A DNA stretch of 44,306 nt from positions 1 through 44,306 of the forward strand of contig DXDB01000205.1 of NCBI GenBank assembly GCA_019115705.1. Reading direction: 5' to 3'. The notes beneath the pieces were generated by a model. The model was given only the letters and a program-made list of their open reading frames with translations, made no database searches and was not told where the DNA came from. Position numbers and translations under genes: made by a program. Source of the stretch: Candidatus Tetragenococcus pullicola (lineage in GTDB: Bacteria; Bacillota; Bacilli; Lactobacillales; Enterococcaceae). This document shows positions 25,651 through 34,554 of this stretch, piece by piece (position 1 is the stretch's first letter; each line of letters opens with the position of its first letter).

Positions 25651-27471
25651 ATGTCTGAAACAAAACAATTACCAAAACGTGAAGCAGTAACAGAAAAAAT
25701 GACGTGGGATTTAACGAAAATATTTTTAAATGACGCGGCTTTTGAAACAGCTTTTAAAAAATTACAAAATGATCTAACGAGTGCTAGTCAGTATAAAGGA
25801 AGTTTGAACAAAGGGGCGAGTGAATTTTTAAAGGCTTTGGAATGGGTTTTAGCTGTCTCACGTGAATTAGAAGCAATCTATGTATACAGCCATCTGAAAA
25901 ATGATCAAGATACCTCAAATACCACCTATCAAGCTTTACATGCTCGTGCAAGTAGTCTTTTATCTCAGACCAGTGAAGCTATCAGTTGGTTTGAACCAGA
26001 AGTTCTTTCGCTTAGTGACGATACGATTTGGGGCTATTTTGACCAAGAACCAAAGCTTGCAGTTTACAGACATTTTATTCAACAATTAGTAGATAATAGA
26101 GCCCATGTATTACCAGAAGAACAAGAAGCGTTATTAGCAGCTGCTGGAGAAATCATGGAATCGCCTGGATCCACTTTTTCTGTTTTAAATAATGCTGATT
26201 TAGCTTTTCCAACGATTGACGATGAAAATGGAGAAAAAGTTCAACTTTCTCATGGTGTTTATGGACAAATGATGGAAAGTACTAATCGACGTGTAAGAGA
26301 AGATGCCTTTAAAGGAGTTTATAGTATCTATAAGCAGTTTCAAAACACCTTTGCGACTACTTTAACTACTAATGTTAAAACCCATAATTATGAAGCGAAA
26401 GTACGTCATTATGATTCCGCAAGACAAGCTGCTTTAAGTAATAATCATATTCCAGAAAGTGTTTATGATACCTTAGTTGATGTTGTGAACAATCATTTAG
26501 ATCTTTTACACCGTTACATGAAATTACGTAAACGTTTATTGAAAGTTGACAAATTACACATGTATGATGTTTATACACCTTTATTAGGAGAAGCTCCAAT
26601 TAGCTATACTTATGACAAAGCGGTGGATAAAGCTTTAGAAGCTTTGAAACCTATGGGAGAAGATTATTTGTCTATTGTTCAAAAAGCCTTTGATGAACGA
26701 TGGATTGACGTAGTTGAAAACAAAGGAAAACGTAGTGGCGCTTATTCATCAGGGGCCTATGATACGAATCCTTATATTTTATTGAACTGGCATGATACCT
26801 TAGATCAATTATTTACTTTGGTTCATGAAATGGGACATAGTGTGCATAGCTATCTGACTCGCCATCATCAACCCTACGTTTATGGAGATTATTCAATCTT
26901 TTTGGCAGAAATTGCCTCAACAACAAATGAAAATATCTTGACTGAACATCTCTTAGAAACTGAAAAAGATCCACGCGTCAGAGCGTATGTGTTAAATCAT
27001 TTTCTAGATGGGTTTAAAGGAACAATATTCCGCCAAACACAATTTGCAGAATTTGAACACTTCATGCACGTGGAAGATGCGAAAGGCAATGCTTTAACAA
27101 GTGAGTTTTTAAGCGATGCCTATGGAAAATTAAATCAAAAATATTATGGCGAAGCTGTTGAAGACGATCCCGAAATCCATCTAGAATGGGCTCGCATTCC
27201 ACATTTTTATTATAATTATTATGTATTCCAATATGCTACGGGCTTTTCGGCGGCTTCTTCATTGGCTAATAAAATTTTAAATGAAGGGCCAGAAGCCTTG
27301 GATCATTATTTGAGCTATTTAAAATCAGGAAATAGTGACTATCCAATCGAAGTGATGAAAAAAGCGGGCGTTGATATGACCCAATCGACTTATATTGAAG
27401 ATGCCATGAAGGTTTTTGAAGAACGATTGAATGAGTTAGAAAAACTTGTCGCAGAATTAGAAAAAAATTAA
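25651..27471 (+). CDS. pepF: Oligoendopeptidase F
   Basis: A 606-residue M3B zinc metallopeptidase that cuts short peptides in the cytoplasm. The zinc site HEMGH is His392-Glu393-x-x-His396 (TLVHEMGHSVHSYL), with a downstream glutamate in FLAEIASTTNE. Further conserved blocks are GAYSSGAYDTNPYILLNW and YYVFQYATGFSAASSLA. Length is exactly typical. ATG 25651 follows AAAGGAGG. In lactic acid bacteria PepF handles peptides taken up by Opp and may process signal peptides; the neighbouring coiA in the standard order suits the older competence link. Confidence 0.97.
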   Translation: MSETKQLPKREAVTEKMTWDLTKIFLNDAAFETAFKKLQNDLTSASQYKGSLNKGASEFLKALEWVLAVSRELEAIYVYSHLKNDQDTSNTTYQALHARASSLLSQTSEAISWFEPEVLSLSDDTIWGYFDQEPKLAVYRHFIQQLVDNRAHVLPEEQEALLAAAGEIMESPGSTFSVLNNADLAFPTIDDENGEKVQLSHGVYGQMMESTNRRVREDAFKGVYSIYKQFQNTFATTLTTNVKTHNYEAKVRHYDSARQAALSNNHIPESVYDTLVDVVNNHLDLLHRYMKLRKRLLKVDKLHMYDVYTPLLGEAPISYTYDKAVDKALEALKPMGEDYLSIVQKAFDERWIDVVENKGKRSGAYSSGAYDTNPYILLNWHDTLDQLFTLVHEMGHSVHSYLTRHHQPYVYGDYSIFLAEIASTTNENILTEHLLETEKDPRVRAYVLNHFLDGFKGTIFRQTQFAEFEHFMHVEDAKGNALTSEFLSDAYGKLNQKYYGEAVEDDPEIHLEWARIPHFYYNYYVFQYATGFSAASSLANKILNEGPEALDHYLSYLKSGNSDYPIEVMKKAGVDMTQSTYIEDAMKVFEERLNELEKLVAELEKN

Positions 27472-27477
27472 CTAACT

Positions 27478-27522
27478 AAAAAGACTTGCCACAAAACTGT
27501 TTTGTCAGTGGCAAGTCTTTTT
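27478..27522 (+). terminator. Terminator after pepF
   Basis: AAAAAGACTTGCCAC and GTGGCAAGTCTTTTT form a perfect 15-bp stem; symmetric A/T tracts let it also serve the opposing gene. Confidence 0.95.
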
Positions 27523-27555
27523 CAACTATTAAGGAAATATATCTTTATAGTTTTA

Positions 27556-28143
27556 TTAAAATTCATTTTTTTCTTTAGCTAAGAGAGCACGGGTAATTTT
27601 ATTTTGAGCAGGTTGATAAGTAATTTTCCATTTTTGTAACAACTCTAGAAAGTCCTGTTTCCCCTGGGTAGAATCAGCGACTTCTAGTTCAAGTTCAAAA
27701 TCATGACAAAGACCATACCAACTTTCATCGATTGCAAGAAGACCAGTGTCAATTTCAAATTCTGCTCGTTTGGTCGTTAATTGTGTCAACAGTATTAGCT
27801 GTGAGGGAGCAATGTCTTCTTTTAACAGTTTGTTTGCGACTGTTCCATTGGTCAAAATTTTTTCTTGTTGTATCAATTGTTCCGTTTGCTTCAAAGATAG
27901 GGAATCTGTGGTTTCCAATAAGCCGTTTTTAGCTGGGGTTTTAAGAGTGAGCTCTCCATGATCTGGGTAGCGACGAATTCGAAGGCCCCAGCCTTTTTGG
28001 TGTAATTTTTTATCTACTGTGTCAAAATAACAATTGGTTTGAAGCTTGAAATCTGTTTCAATGAGATGGTAAAAATGGCATATTTTTTTATGTTCTTCTG
28101 CCGTAAGTAAGGTTTTAAACTCAATTTCTTGTTGTTCACTCAT
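27556..28143 (-). CDS. CYTH-domain protein (YjbK-like)
   Basis: A 195-residue CYTH triphosphate tunnel protein. The signature ExExK is seen as EIEFK (residues 6-10), with later charged strands (LRIRRYPDHGELTLKTP, ITRALLAKEKNEF) lining the tunnel. Members hydrolyse inorganic triphosphate or thiamine triphosphate; the substrate here is unknown. A longer in-frame start at 28194 exists, but GGAGGC just before ATG 28143 fixes the start at MSEQQEIEF. It is divergent from relQ, the same arrangement in which YjbK neighbours YjbM (RelQ) in Bacillus, so a link to nucleotide metabolism is plausible. Confidence 0.9.
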   Translation of the reverse strand: MSEQQEIEFKTLLTAEEHKKICHFYHLIETDFKLQTNCYFDTVDKKLHQKGWGLRIRRYPDHGELTLKTPAKNGLLETTDSLSLKQTEQLIQQEKILTNGTVANKLLKEDIAPSQLILLTQLTTKRAEFEIDTGLLAIDESWYGLCHDFELELEVADSTQGKQDFLELLQKWKITYQPAQNKITRALLAKEKNEF

Positions 28144-28333
28144 AAGTTGTGCCTCCTTTTCTTTCTTTTTACAACAGTCTGTAGCTTTCGTCAATCAAAG
28201 ATACTTAAAATGGTAAACGATTTAGTATCTAAACGAATTTATGCTACTATTTTTTCAAAGTCAGAGCTAAAGATTTCTGAGAAACTATGTTAAAATGGAC
28301 AGTGGATATTGTTTTTGAAATGAGGGATTTGAA

Positions 28334-29008
28334 ATGGATAAAGATTGGGAATTGTTCTTAGCTCCTTATCAACAAACCGTAAATGAGTTAAAAGTCAAAC
28401 TGCGGGGGCTTAGAAAGCAATACCGAGAAACCAATCAGCATGTGCCGATTGAATTTGTGACAGGGCGCGTCAAGCCAATCGAAAGTATCGTAACAAAATC
28501 TAAATTAAGAAAAATACCTTTAGAGCGGTTAGAAACGGAAATGTCTGATATTGCAGGGCTACGGATTATGTGTCAATTTGTAGAAGACATTTATGAAGTT
28601 GTCGCTATTTTACGAAATCGAAAAGATATGAAAGTATTGATTGAAAGAGACTACGTGACCAATAATAAGATAAGTGGCTACCGTTCGTATCATTTAGTGA
28701 TTGAATATCCAGTTCAACTGATTGATGGGGAAAAGAAAGTTTTAGCAGAAATTCAAATAAGAACTTTAGCCATGAATTTTTGGGCGACGATCGAGCATTC
28801 GTTAAATTATAAATATCAAGGAAATTTTCCCGATGAAATAGGAGATCGTCTTAAAAGAGCAGCGGAGGCAGCTTATCAACTCGACGAAGAAATGTCAAGT
28901 ATCCGTGAAGAAATACAAGAAGCACAACATCTATTCACACACGGAAAAGGCTCTCCTAAACCAGAACTTACAAAAAGGAATGAGCAAGGAAAGGGCGAAG
29001 ATAAATGA
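28334..29008 (+). CDS. relQ: Small alarmone synthetase RelQ (GTP pyrophosphokinase)
   Basis: A 224-residue stand-alone (p)ppGpp synthetase without hydrolase or regulatory domains. The synthetase fold is visible through FVTGRVKPIESIVTKSKLRK, the metal-binding DIAGLRIMCQ, the G-loop region KISGYRSYHLVIEY, and EIQIRTLAMNFWATIEHSLNYK. It transfers pyrophosphate from ATP to GDP/GTP during stress. ATG 28334 follows GAGGGA. An extended -10 (TGTTAAAAT, 28288-28296) lies upstream. The stop overlaps the start of nadK by four bases (ATGA), so relQ-nadK-rluD-mgtE form one operon. Confidence 0.95.
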   Translation: MDKDWELFLAPYQQTVNELKVKLRGLRKQYRETNQHVPIEFVTGRVKPIESIVTKSKLRKIPLERLETEMSDIAGLRIMCQFVEDIYEVVAILRNRKDMKVLIERDYVTNNKISGYRSYHLVIEYPVQLIDGEKKVLAEIQIRTLAMNFWATIEHSLNYKYQGNFPDEIGDRLKRAAEAAYQLDEEMSSIREEIQEAQHLFTHGKGSPKPELTKRNEQGKGEDK

Positions 29009-29814
29009 CGGTATTAAAAGTGGCCATTGTTAGTAACCAAACGCCTAAATCGGCGGCGGCTAATGAACGTCTACATATTCTTTTAAAAGAAGCTGGACAT
29101 ACGATTGACCAAAAAGATCCTGATATTGTTATTTCAATTGGTGGCGATGGGACGCTTTTGTCGGCTTTTCACTTATATAATCACAAATTAGATCATATCC
29201 GATTTTTAGGGGTACATACGGGTCATTTAGGCTTTTATACTGATTGGCGGGATTATGAACTTGAGGAATTGGTTGAATCTTTGTGTAGAGATGAAAAACA
29301 ACGGATCAGTTATCCTTTATTGGATGTTTCCATTCGATATCATCACGAGAAAGAAGATCGCCATTTTCTAGCTTTAAATGAATCGACCATTAAACGCGGA
29401 AATAGTACGATGGTTGCCGATATTTATATAAAAGATGATTTATTTGAGCGTTTTCGTGGTGATGGGGTTTCACTTTCGACGCCAACAGGTTCGACTGCTT
29501 ATAACAAAAGTGTCGGAGGAGCTGTTTTACATCCTAGTATTAATGCCTTGCAACTTTCAGAAATTGCTTCGTTAAATAATCGAGTATATCGTACACTAGG
29601 CTCACCGCTTATTGTACCTGAAAAAGAATGGGTAACAATCAAGCTACCTGAAACAACTGATTATGCAATTACGGTTGATCAAATCAGTATTCGTGAAGAG
29701 CAGATTGATTCTATTTGCTATCAAATTGCTAAAGAAAGGATCCAATTTGCTTCTTATCGACACACTCACTTTTGGGATCGTGTTCGTGATGCTTTTATTG
29801 GGGAATTAGAGTAA
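29005..29814 (+). CDS. nadK: NAD kinase
   Basis: A 269-residue NAD kinase making NADP+ from NAD+ and ATP. The diacylglycerol-kinase-like GGDGT motif is at 46-50 (VISIGGDGTLL), and the second conserved block STPTGSTAYNKSVGG binds NAD. ALNESTIKRG is also present. The length is normal. The start ATG 29005 overlaps the relQ stop, and rluD follows two bases after the end, so translation is coupled in this operon. Confidence 0.96.
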   Translation: MTVLKVAIVSNQTPKSAAANERLHILLKEAGHTIDQKDPDIVISIGGDGTLLSAFHLYNHKLDHIRFLGVHTGHLGFYTDWRDYELEELVESLCRDEKQRISYPLLDVSIRYHHEKEDRHFLALNESTIKRGNSTMVADIYIKDDLFERFRGDGVSLSTPTGSTAYNKSVGGAVLHPSINALQLSEIASLNNRVYRTLGSPLIVPEKEWVTIKLPETTDYAITVDQISIREEQIDSICYQIAKERIQFASYRHTHFWDRVRDAFIGELE

Positions 29815-29816
29815 AA

Positions 29817-30719
29817 ATGGAATTTTTATTTCAATATAAGAAAAAAAGTGGCCAACAAGTCAAGTATTTTCTTAAAGAACAAGATATTTCTAAGGGATTA
29901 TTGGCAAAGATTAAATTTCAAGGTGGCGATATTGTAGTCAATGGTAAAAGAGAAAATGTTTTATATGAATTAGTGGAAAATGATCATGTGTGTGTTGTGA
30001 TTCCTGATGAAAAAGAACATGAAACACTTCTTGTCGATGATACACCAATTGATATTGTTTATGAAGATGATCATTTGTTAGTGGTAAATAAGCCGGCAAA
30101 AGTTGCCTCAATTCCAGCACAATACCATCCTAACCACACGATGGCTAATCGTGTGAAGGGTTATTACAAACGACAAAATTATAAGAATCAAATTGTTCAT
30201 GTGGTGACTCGTTTGGATCGAGATACTTCCGGTTTAATGTTGTTTGCTAAACATGGCTATGCCCACGCTAAACTTGATAAACAGTTACGAGAAAAAACGC
30301 TGATAAAGACCTATCAAGCGCTTCTTTCTGGGGAAATGGCGAATTTAAAAGAACATGACCGAATTACGTTACCAATCGCCAGAGATCTTCCTTCTATTTT
30401 AAAACGAAAAGTAGCTGAAGATGGGAAATTTGCAGATACTGAATATTGGGTGGATGAAAAGACGGCTTCTTTGGCTTTAGTGCACATACGTCTGCATACC
30501 GGTCGGACCCATCAAATTAGGGTCCATTTTTCAGCAATAGGCTTTCCTTTGGTTGGTGATGACTTGTATGGAGGTCAGATGGACTTACCATTAAAAAGAC
30601 AAGCGTTACATTGTTGTGAACTTTCATTTATTCATCCATTTACCAATGAACATTTAAAATTTCAACAAAGTTTACCAAAAGATATGGAGGTCATCCAAAA
30701 AATATTTGCTAAGAGGTGA
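29817..30719 (+). CDS. RluA/RluD-family pseudouridine synthase
   Basis: A 300-residue RNA pseudouridine synthase. An S4-like N-terminal segment (about 1-70) is followed by the catalytic domain. Its motif TRLDRDTSGLMLF has Asp134 as the expected catalytic residue. LHTGRTHQIRVHFSAIGFPLVGDDLYGG is the typical second block. It isomerises uridine in ribosomal or transfer RNA; which site is not clear, since several RluA/RluD paralogues occur per genome. ATG 29817 is only two bases after nadK, with its ribosome site inside the nadK end. Confidence 0.93.
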   Translation: MEFLFQYKKKSGQQVKYFLKEQDISKGLLAKIKFQGGDIVVNGKRENVLYELVENDHVCVVIPDEKEHETLLVDDTPIDIVYEDDHLLVVNKPAKVASIPAQYHPNHTMANRVKGYYKRQNYKNQIVHVVTRLDRDTSGLMLFAKHGYAHAKLDKQLREKTLIKTYQALLSGEMANLKEHDRITLPIARDLPSILKRKVAEDGKFADTEYWVDEKTASLALVHIRLHTGRTHQIRVHFSAIGFPLVGDDLYGGQMDLPLKRQALHCCELSFIHPFTNEHLKFQQSLPKDMEVIQKIFAKR

Positions 30720-30724
30720 AAGAA

Positions 30725-32092
30725 TTGGAAGAAATTCAAGAATTAGAAGTACATTATGGCCGATTGATTGAACTTTTGGAGGGAAATCAACTTCAAGAAT
30801 TTCGAGAAGCATTTTTGGAGCTACATATATATGAACAAGGCCAATTCTATCAATCTCTTGATGAATCACAACGGCAATTACTATATGCTTATTTATCTCC
30901 AAAAGAAATGGCTGATATGTTTGATATCATTGAAGAAGACGATGAAAATATTCAAAGTTATCTCAGTGAAATGCGGCCGACATATGCCAGTGCGATGTTG
31001 GCTGAAATGTATACCGATAATGCGGTTGATATCTTAAATACCTTGCACAAAACTCAAGTTTCTCACTATTTGAGTTTAATGAATGCTACACAAGCTTCTG
31101 AAATTAAAGACCTATTGCATTATGAAGATGATACAGCCGGTTCGATCATGACAACTGAATATGTTGCAATTGTGGCAAATCAAACTGTTCGCTCGGCGAT
31201 GACTGTCTTAAAGAGTAGGGCGGCTATCGCGGAAACTATCTACTATATTTATGTAGTCGATCAAAGACATCGCCTCGTGGGTGTTATTTCATTAAGAGAT
31301 TTGATTGTAAATGAAGACGACCGCATGATATCCGATGTATTAAATGAACGGGTTATATCTGTTCATGTGGGAGATGACCAAGAAGATGTCGCCCAAAAAT
31401 TTCGGGATTATGACTTTTTAGCTTTACCAGTTACCGATTACGATGAGCAATTGTTAGGAATTGTCACGGTTGATGATATCATTGATGTTATTGATGATGA
31501 AGCAACAAGTGATTACTCTGGATTAGCTGGGGTCAATGTTGACGATATTGCTGAAAATCCGCTAAAAGCGGCACTCAAACGACTGCCTTGGTTGATTACT
31601 TTACTTTTTTTGGGAATGGCCACGGCAACATTGATTGGTCATTATGAGAAACTAGTGAGTCAAGCAAGCATTTTAGCCGTCTTTATTTCCTTGATTACAG
31701 GAACAGCCGGTAATGCCGGGACACAGTCTCTAGCTGTAGCGGTTAGACGGTTGGCAATGGGCGATAATAAAAAAGAAAGTTTACTTCATACCATTTGGGG
31801 AGAAGTCTTCACTGGATTGATCACTGGAGCAATTACAGGAATCACCATTTTTATCATTGTTTCCATTTGGAAAGGAAACCCTGTATTAGGCTTTGTCATT
31901 GGCATGGCCATGATGATTGCAATCACTGTAGCAAATCTTGCAGGGAGCTTTATCCCTATGATAATGGACAAATTAGGCTTTGATCCTGCAGTAGCAAGTG
32001 GTCCATTTATAACGACCTTGAGCGATTTAACCAGTGTTTTGATTTACTTTCAAATTGCCAGCTTATTTATGAGTTATTTTATCGGACAATGA
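30725..32092 (+). CDS. mgtE: Magnesium transporter MgtE
   Basis: About 455 residues, a homodimeric Mg2+ channel. An acidic N-terminal domain (1-125) precedes two CBS domains (about 125-250, e.g. LLHYEDDTAGSIMTTEYVAI and LGIVTVDDIIDVIDDE), then a plug helix and five membrane helices from about 280. These contain GTAGNAGTQSLAVAVRRLA and FITTLSDLTSVLIYF, with the conserved pore Asp of the last helix. GTG 30716 overlaps the rluD stop, but TTG 30725 is better spaced from AAGAGG. No magnesium riboswitch is seen, consistent with control by protein gating and the shared operon promoter. Confidence 0.94.
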   Translation: MEEIQELEVHYGRLIELLEGNQLQEFREAFLELHIYEQGQFYQSLDESQRQLLYAYLSPKEMADMFDIIEEDDENIQSYLSEMRPTYASAMLAEMYTDNAVDILNTLHKTQVSHYLSLMNATQASEIKDLLHYEDDTAGSIMTTEYVAIVANQTVRSAMTVLKSRAAIAETIYYIYVVDQRHRLVGVISLRDLIVNEDDRMISDVLNERVISVHVGDDQEDVAQKFRDYDFLALPVTDYDEQLLGIVTVDDIIDVIDDEATSDYSGLAGVNVDDIAENPLKAALKRLPWLITLLFLGMATATLIGHYEKLVSQASILAVFISLITGTAGNAGTQSLAVAVRRLAMGDNKKESLLHTIWGEVFTGLITGAITGITIFIIVSIWKGNPVLGFVIGMAMMIAITVANLAGSFIPMIMDKLGFDPAVASGPFITTLSDLTSVLIYFQIASLFMSYFIGQ

Positions 32093-32110
32093 CAAAAAAA
32101 GAAGACAAAT

Positions 32111-32146
32111 AAAGACACTTTTTTGTTTTAGGAAAAAAGTGTCTTT
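32111..32146 (+). terminator. Terminator between mgtE and cutC (probably bidirectional)
   Basis: AAAGACACTTTTTT and AAAAAAGTGTCTTT form a perfect 14-bp stem with an 8-base loop; it lies between converging genes. Confidence 0.85.
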
Positions 32147-32164
32147 CAAAACTATTTTGACCAA

Positions 32165-32809
32165 TTAGGCTTGACTAAGGTCAATGATTTTGGTTCCGTG
32201 GACTTCATTTATAGAAAGCCTAGTAGCGATTTTTGTAGCATTTTTAAAAGTAATACCAGCTCCGGGTAAGATAATCAAACGATTGTCTGCATATTGAATC
32301 AATTGTTGTAAATGTGGATAATTCTCTTCGATTTTGGAATCTACACCGCCGCCATGCGTCAAAATTCTAGAAACTCCTTGTTCAGCTAACCAATCAATGG
32401 CTTCGAGTTGATCGTTTTCTTTTAATTGATCAAAGGCCATGTGGAAAGTGATTTGCAATCCTTCAGATAGTTGAATCAAGTATGTTAAAGCCTCTTTGTC
32501 AAGTTTTTGATTGACAGTCAAGCAGCCAAAAACAACACCATCCGTTTCTAGTTTTTTAGCTTCGATGAGATCAGTCTCCATTATACGTAATTCATTATCG
32601 TTATAAACAAAGTCGCCTCCTCTAGGACGAATCATTGTCATTACAGAAACATTTTTTTCATGTGCATATTGGATTGTTTCTTCAAGAACGCCTGTGCTAG
32701 GCGTCGTTCCGCCCACCGCTAGGTTATCGCATAATTCGATTCGTTTTGCTCCTAGTCCAATGGCTTGTGGGACACAGGTAAAATTTTCAGCACAAAATTC
32801 TTTAATCAA
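32165..32809 (-). CDS. cutC: CutC family protein
   Basis: About 214 residues with the CutC TIM-barrel sequence: KEFCAENF, GAKRIELCDNLAVGGTTPS near the start, VMTMIRPRGGDFVYND, GVVFGCLT, THGGG and ILPGAGIT. The family was named for copper tolerance, but the true activity is uncertain. A longer in-frame ATG at 32848 exists; TTG 32809, about 8 bases after GGTGA, gives the usual family N-terminus, so it is preferred (GTG 32821 is another option). It is divergent from rlmA and converges with mgtE. Confidence 0.88.
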   Translation of the reverse strand: MIKEFCAENFTCVPQAIGLGAKRIELCDNLAVGGTTPSTGVLEETIQYAHEKNVSVMTMIRPRGGDFVYNDNELRIMETDLIEAKKLETDGVVFGCLTVNQKLDKEALTYLIQLSEGLQITFHMAFDQLKENDQLEAIDWLAEQGVSRILTHGGGVDSKIEENYPHLQQLIQYADNRLIILPGAGITFKNATKIATRLSINEVHGTKIIDLSQA

Positions 32810-32892
32810 CAGTTTAATCACCCATTTCGTTAGAATAGTTACTCTCATTTTAGCATATCAAAAAAATAAAGTAAGAGAGTAGGAGGACAAAT

Positions 32893-33732
32893 ATGTTAAA
32901 AAAAATTGATCGTGGCGCAAATTTCGTTCGAAACAATGGGGCCTTATTCCGTTGCCCTAAATGCCATAGCCAAATGATTGCTCAAAATTACCAGCTTCGT
33001 TGTGAAAAAGGACATACGTTTGACCTCTCCAAAAAAGGTACGCTATATTTTTTAGATCATCAAATCAAAACAGAATATGATGTTAAACTTTTTTTCCACC
33101 GTCAAAAAATGATAAAAAGTGGGATGTATCAACCATTAATCGATAAAATCATACCATTTTGTGACCATGAAAAAATCTTAGATGTTGGTTGTGGAGAAGG
33201 TAGTTTTTTGAATGAAATTGCGACTAAGGTTGCAATCGATGCTAGCGTAGGTTTTGATATTTCCAAAGAAGGAATTTATTTAGCAACTGAACAGCCCAAT
33301 GAAGCTTTCTGGTGTGTAGCGGATTTAACCAATTTACCTTTTCAAAAGGAAAGCTTTTCGATCCTTCTAAATATCTTTTCCCCATCAAACTATCAGGAGT
33401 TTGAACGTGTTTTAAAAAAAGACGGAAAAGTAATTAAAGTTGTCCCTGGACCAAATTATTTACAAGAATTACGACAAGCCTTTTACCCAGAAGATTCAAG
33501 TAAACAAATTTATTCTAACCAATTAGTCATTGATAAATTTTTTGAAAACTTTTCGAATGTTACCCATCAAAAGATTCAGTATACCTTTGATATTCCTAAA
33601 GAAAATCGTGCTTCCCTGCTAGAAATGTCACCTTTAGAATGGAATGCGTCAGAAAAAATTAAAGAAGAGTTACAAAACCATCTCATAAAAAAAGTTACCA
33701 TTGATTTGGAGCTTCTTATTGGCTCTTTTTAA
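32893..33732 (+). CDS. rlmA: 23S rRNA (guanine-N1) methyltransferase RlmA
   Basis: A 279-residue SAM-dependent enzyme that methylates N1 of a guanine in helix 35 of 23S rRNA, at 745 or 748 depending on subfamily. In Gram-positives the 748 type (RlmAII) is linked to tylosin sensitivity. The N-terminal zinc finger is Cys21-x-x-Cys24...Cys37...His41 (RCPKCHS and RCEKGHTF). The methyltransferase motif I is ILDVGCGEGSF at about 96-106. ATG 32893 follows TAGGAGG. Followed by a weak terminator-like hairpin, 33743-33791. Confidence 0.92.
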   Translation: MLKKIDRGANFVRNNGALFRCPKCHSQMIAQNYQLRCEKGHTFDLSKKGTLYFLDHQIKTEYDVKLFFHRQKMIKSGMYQPLIDKIIPFCDHEKILDVGCGEGSFLNEIATKVAIDASVGFDISKEGIYLATEQPNEAFWCVADLTNLPFQKESFSILLNIFSPSNYQEFERVLKKDGKVIKVVPGPNYLQELRQAFYPEDSSKQIYSNQLVIDKFFENFSNVTHQKIQYTFDIPKENRASLLEMSPLEWNASEKIKEELQNHLIKKVTIDLELLIGSF

Positions 33733-33742
33733 AGAAACAATG

Positions 33743-33791
33743 AAAAAAAGTGGTTTTGCTTAATAAAATTATGCAAATATGAACTTTTTTT
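33743..33791 (+). terminator. Probable terminator after rlmA
   Basis: AAAAAAAGT pairs with ACTTTTTTT, with an inner TTTTGC/GCAAAT stem; AT-rich and less certain. Confidence 0.5.
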
Positions 33792-33812
33792 GAATTTTTA
33801 GAGTTTTTTCAC

Positions 33813-33841
33813 TTGCAATCATTTCTTACCAATGATATAGT
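33813..33841 (+). promoter_or_regulatory. Promoter of the sRNA candidate
   Basis: TTGCAA, exactly 17 bases, TATAGT. Transcription should start near 33848. No ORF with a ribosome site follows before the terminator at 33916-33959. Confidence 0.7.
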
Positions 33842-33847
33842 ACTTTT

Positions 33848-33959
33848 AAGACATATTTCATTGGTTTTTATCAGCATCCTGTTCTGATAAAAGTTAGTGA
33901 AAAGAGTTTCACTAACGTAACGACTTGCCGTGCTTGACACCGAGTTGCTACGTTTTTTT
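33848..33959 (+). ncRNA. Candidate small RNA of about 110 nt with three hairpins
   Basis: Three successive hairpins fill the space between a good promoter and a T tract. Hairpin 1: TTTTATCAG (33866-33874) with CTGATAAAA (33884-33892), perfect 9 bp, loop CATCCTGTT. Hairpin 2: GTTAGTGAAA (33893-33902) with TTTCACTAAC (33907-33916), perfect 10 bp, loop AGAG. Hairpin 3: CGTAACGACTTG (33916-33927) with CGAGTTGCTACG (33941-33952), then seven T, a classical terminator. There is no convincing ORF. trmL downstream has its own -10, so this looks like a free-standing sRNA rather than a leader. The family is unknown to me; the UCCU in loop 1 could pair with ribosome binding sites (inference). Confidence 0.65.
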
Positions 33960-33994
33960 ATTGTTTTAAAATGAAGATTTCAAAAAAATACTCC

Positions 33995-34014
33995 AACACT
34001 ATAATGATAGTGTT
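33995..34014. promoter_or_regulatory. trmL -10 region inside a perfect palindrome
   Basis: AACACTAT and ATAGTGTT flank AATG; the TATAAT -10 (34000-34005) lies within it. The -35 is weak. The overlap suggests an operator or a leader hairpin at the transcript start. Confidence 0.5.
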
Positions 34015-34036
34015 TCAAAAGAGAAGAGTGAAAAAT

Positions 34037-34540
34037 ATGAACCATATTGCTTTATTTGAACCATTGATACCAGCTAATACAGGAAATATTTCTAGAACGT
34101 GTGCGGCGACAAATGCCCCCTTGCATCTGATTGAGCCTTTGGGTTTTTCTACCGATGATAAACATCTGAAAAGAGCAGGACTTGATTATTGGGATAGTGT
34201 TGATATTACGTATCATCCCAATCTAGAAGCCTTTTTAAAAGAAGTTGGTGACCGTCCGTTACATTTGATTAGCAAGTTTGCCAATAAGGTTTATACTGAG
34301 GAAAATTTTGCCGATGATCGTGATCATTTCTTCTTGTTTGGAAAAGAAACGACTGGATTGCCTGAAGACTTTATGCGAGAAAATGAAGAAAAATGTTTAC
34401 GAATTCCTATGAACGATACCCATGTTCGTGCCTTGAATTTATCCAATACGGCTGCTATGATCGTATATGAAGCGTTACGACAACAAGGTTTTCCCAATTT
34501 GGAATTGACACATCATTATCCAAATGACAAAATTGATTAA
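34037..34540 (+). CDS. trmL: tRNA (cytidine/uridine-2'-O) methyltransferase TrmL
   Basis: A 167-residue SPOUT (trefoil-knot) methyltransferase that modifies the wobble nucleotide 34 of tRNA-Leu. Conserved blocks are [41 protein letters not shown] and [18 protein letters not shown], the last two forming the SAM-binding knot. An in-frame ATG at 33971 lies before the promoter, so ATG 34037 ([12 protein letters not shown]) behind AGAGAAGAG is the start. The phosphatase gene follows 14 bases later. Confidence 0.94.
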   Translation: MNHIALFEPLIPANTGNISRTCAATNAPLHLIEPLGFSTDDKHLKRAGLDYWDSVDITYHPNLEAFLKEVGDRPLHLISKFANKVYTEENFADDRDHFFLFGKETTGLPEDFMRENEEKCLRIPMNDTHVRALNLSNTAAMIVYEALRQQGFPNLELTHHYPNDKID

Positions 34541-34554
34541 AGAAAGGTTTTAGA

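Noticed and set aside
30650..30725. Magnesium riboswitch (M-box) before mgtE
   Set aside because: rluD runs directly into mgtE with no room for one.
33848..33959. tracrRNA of a type II CRISPR system
   Set aside because: Hairpins followed by a terminator recall tracrRNA, but no cas gene, repeat array or matching anti-repeat is present in the window.
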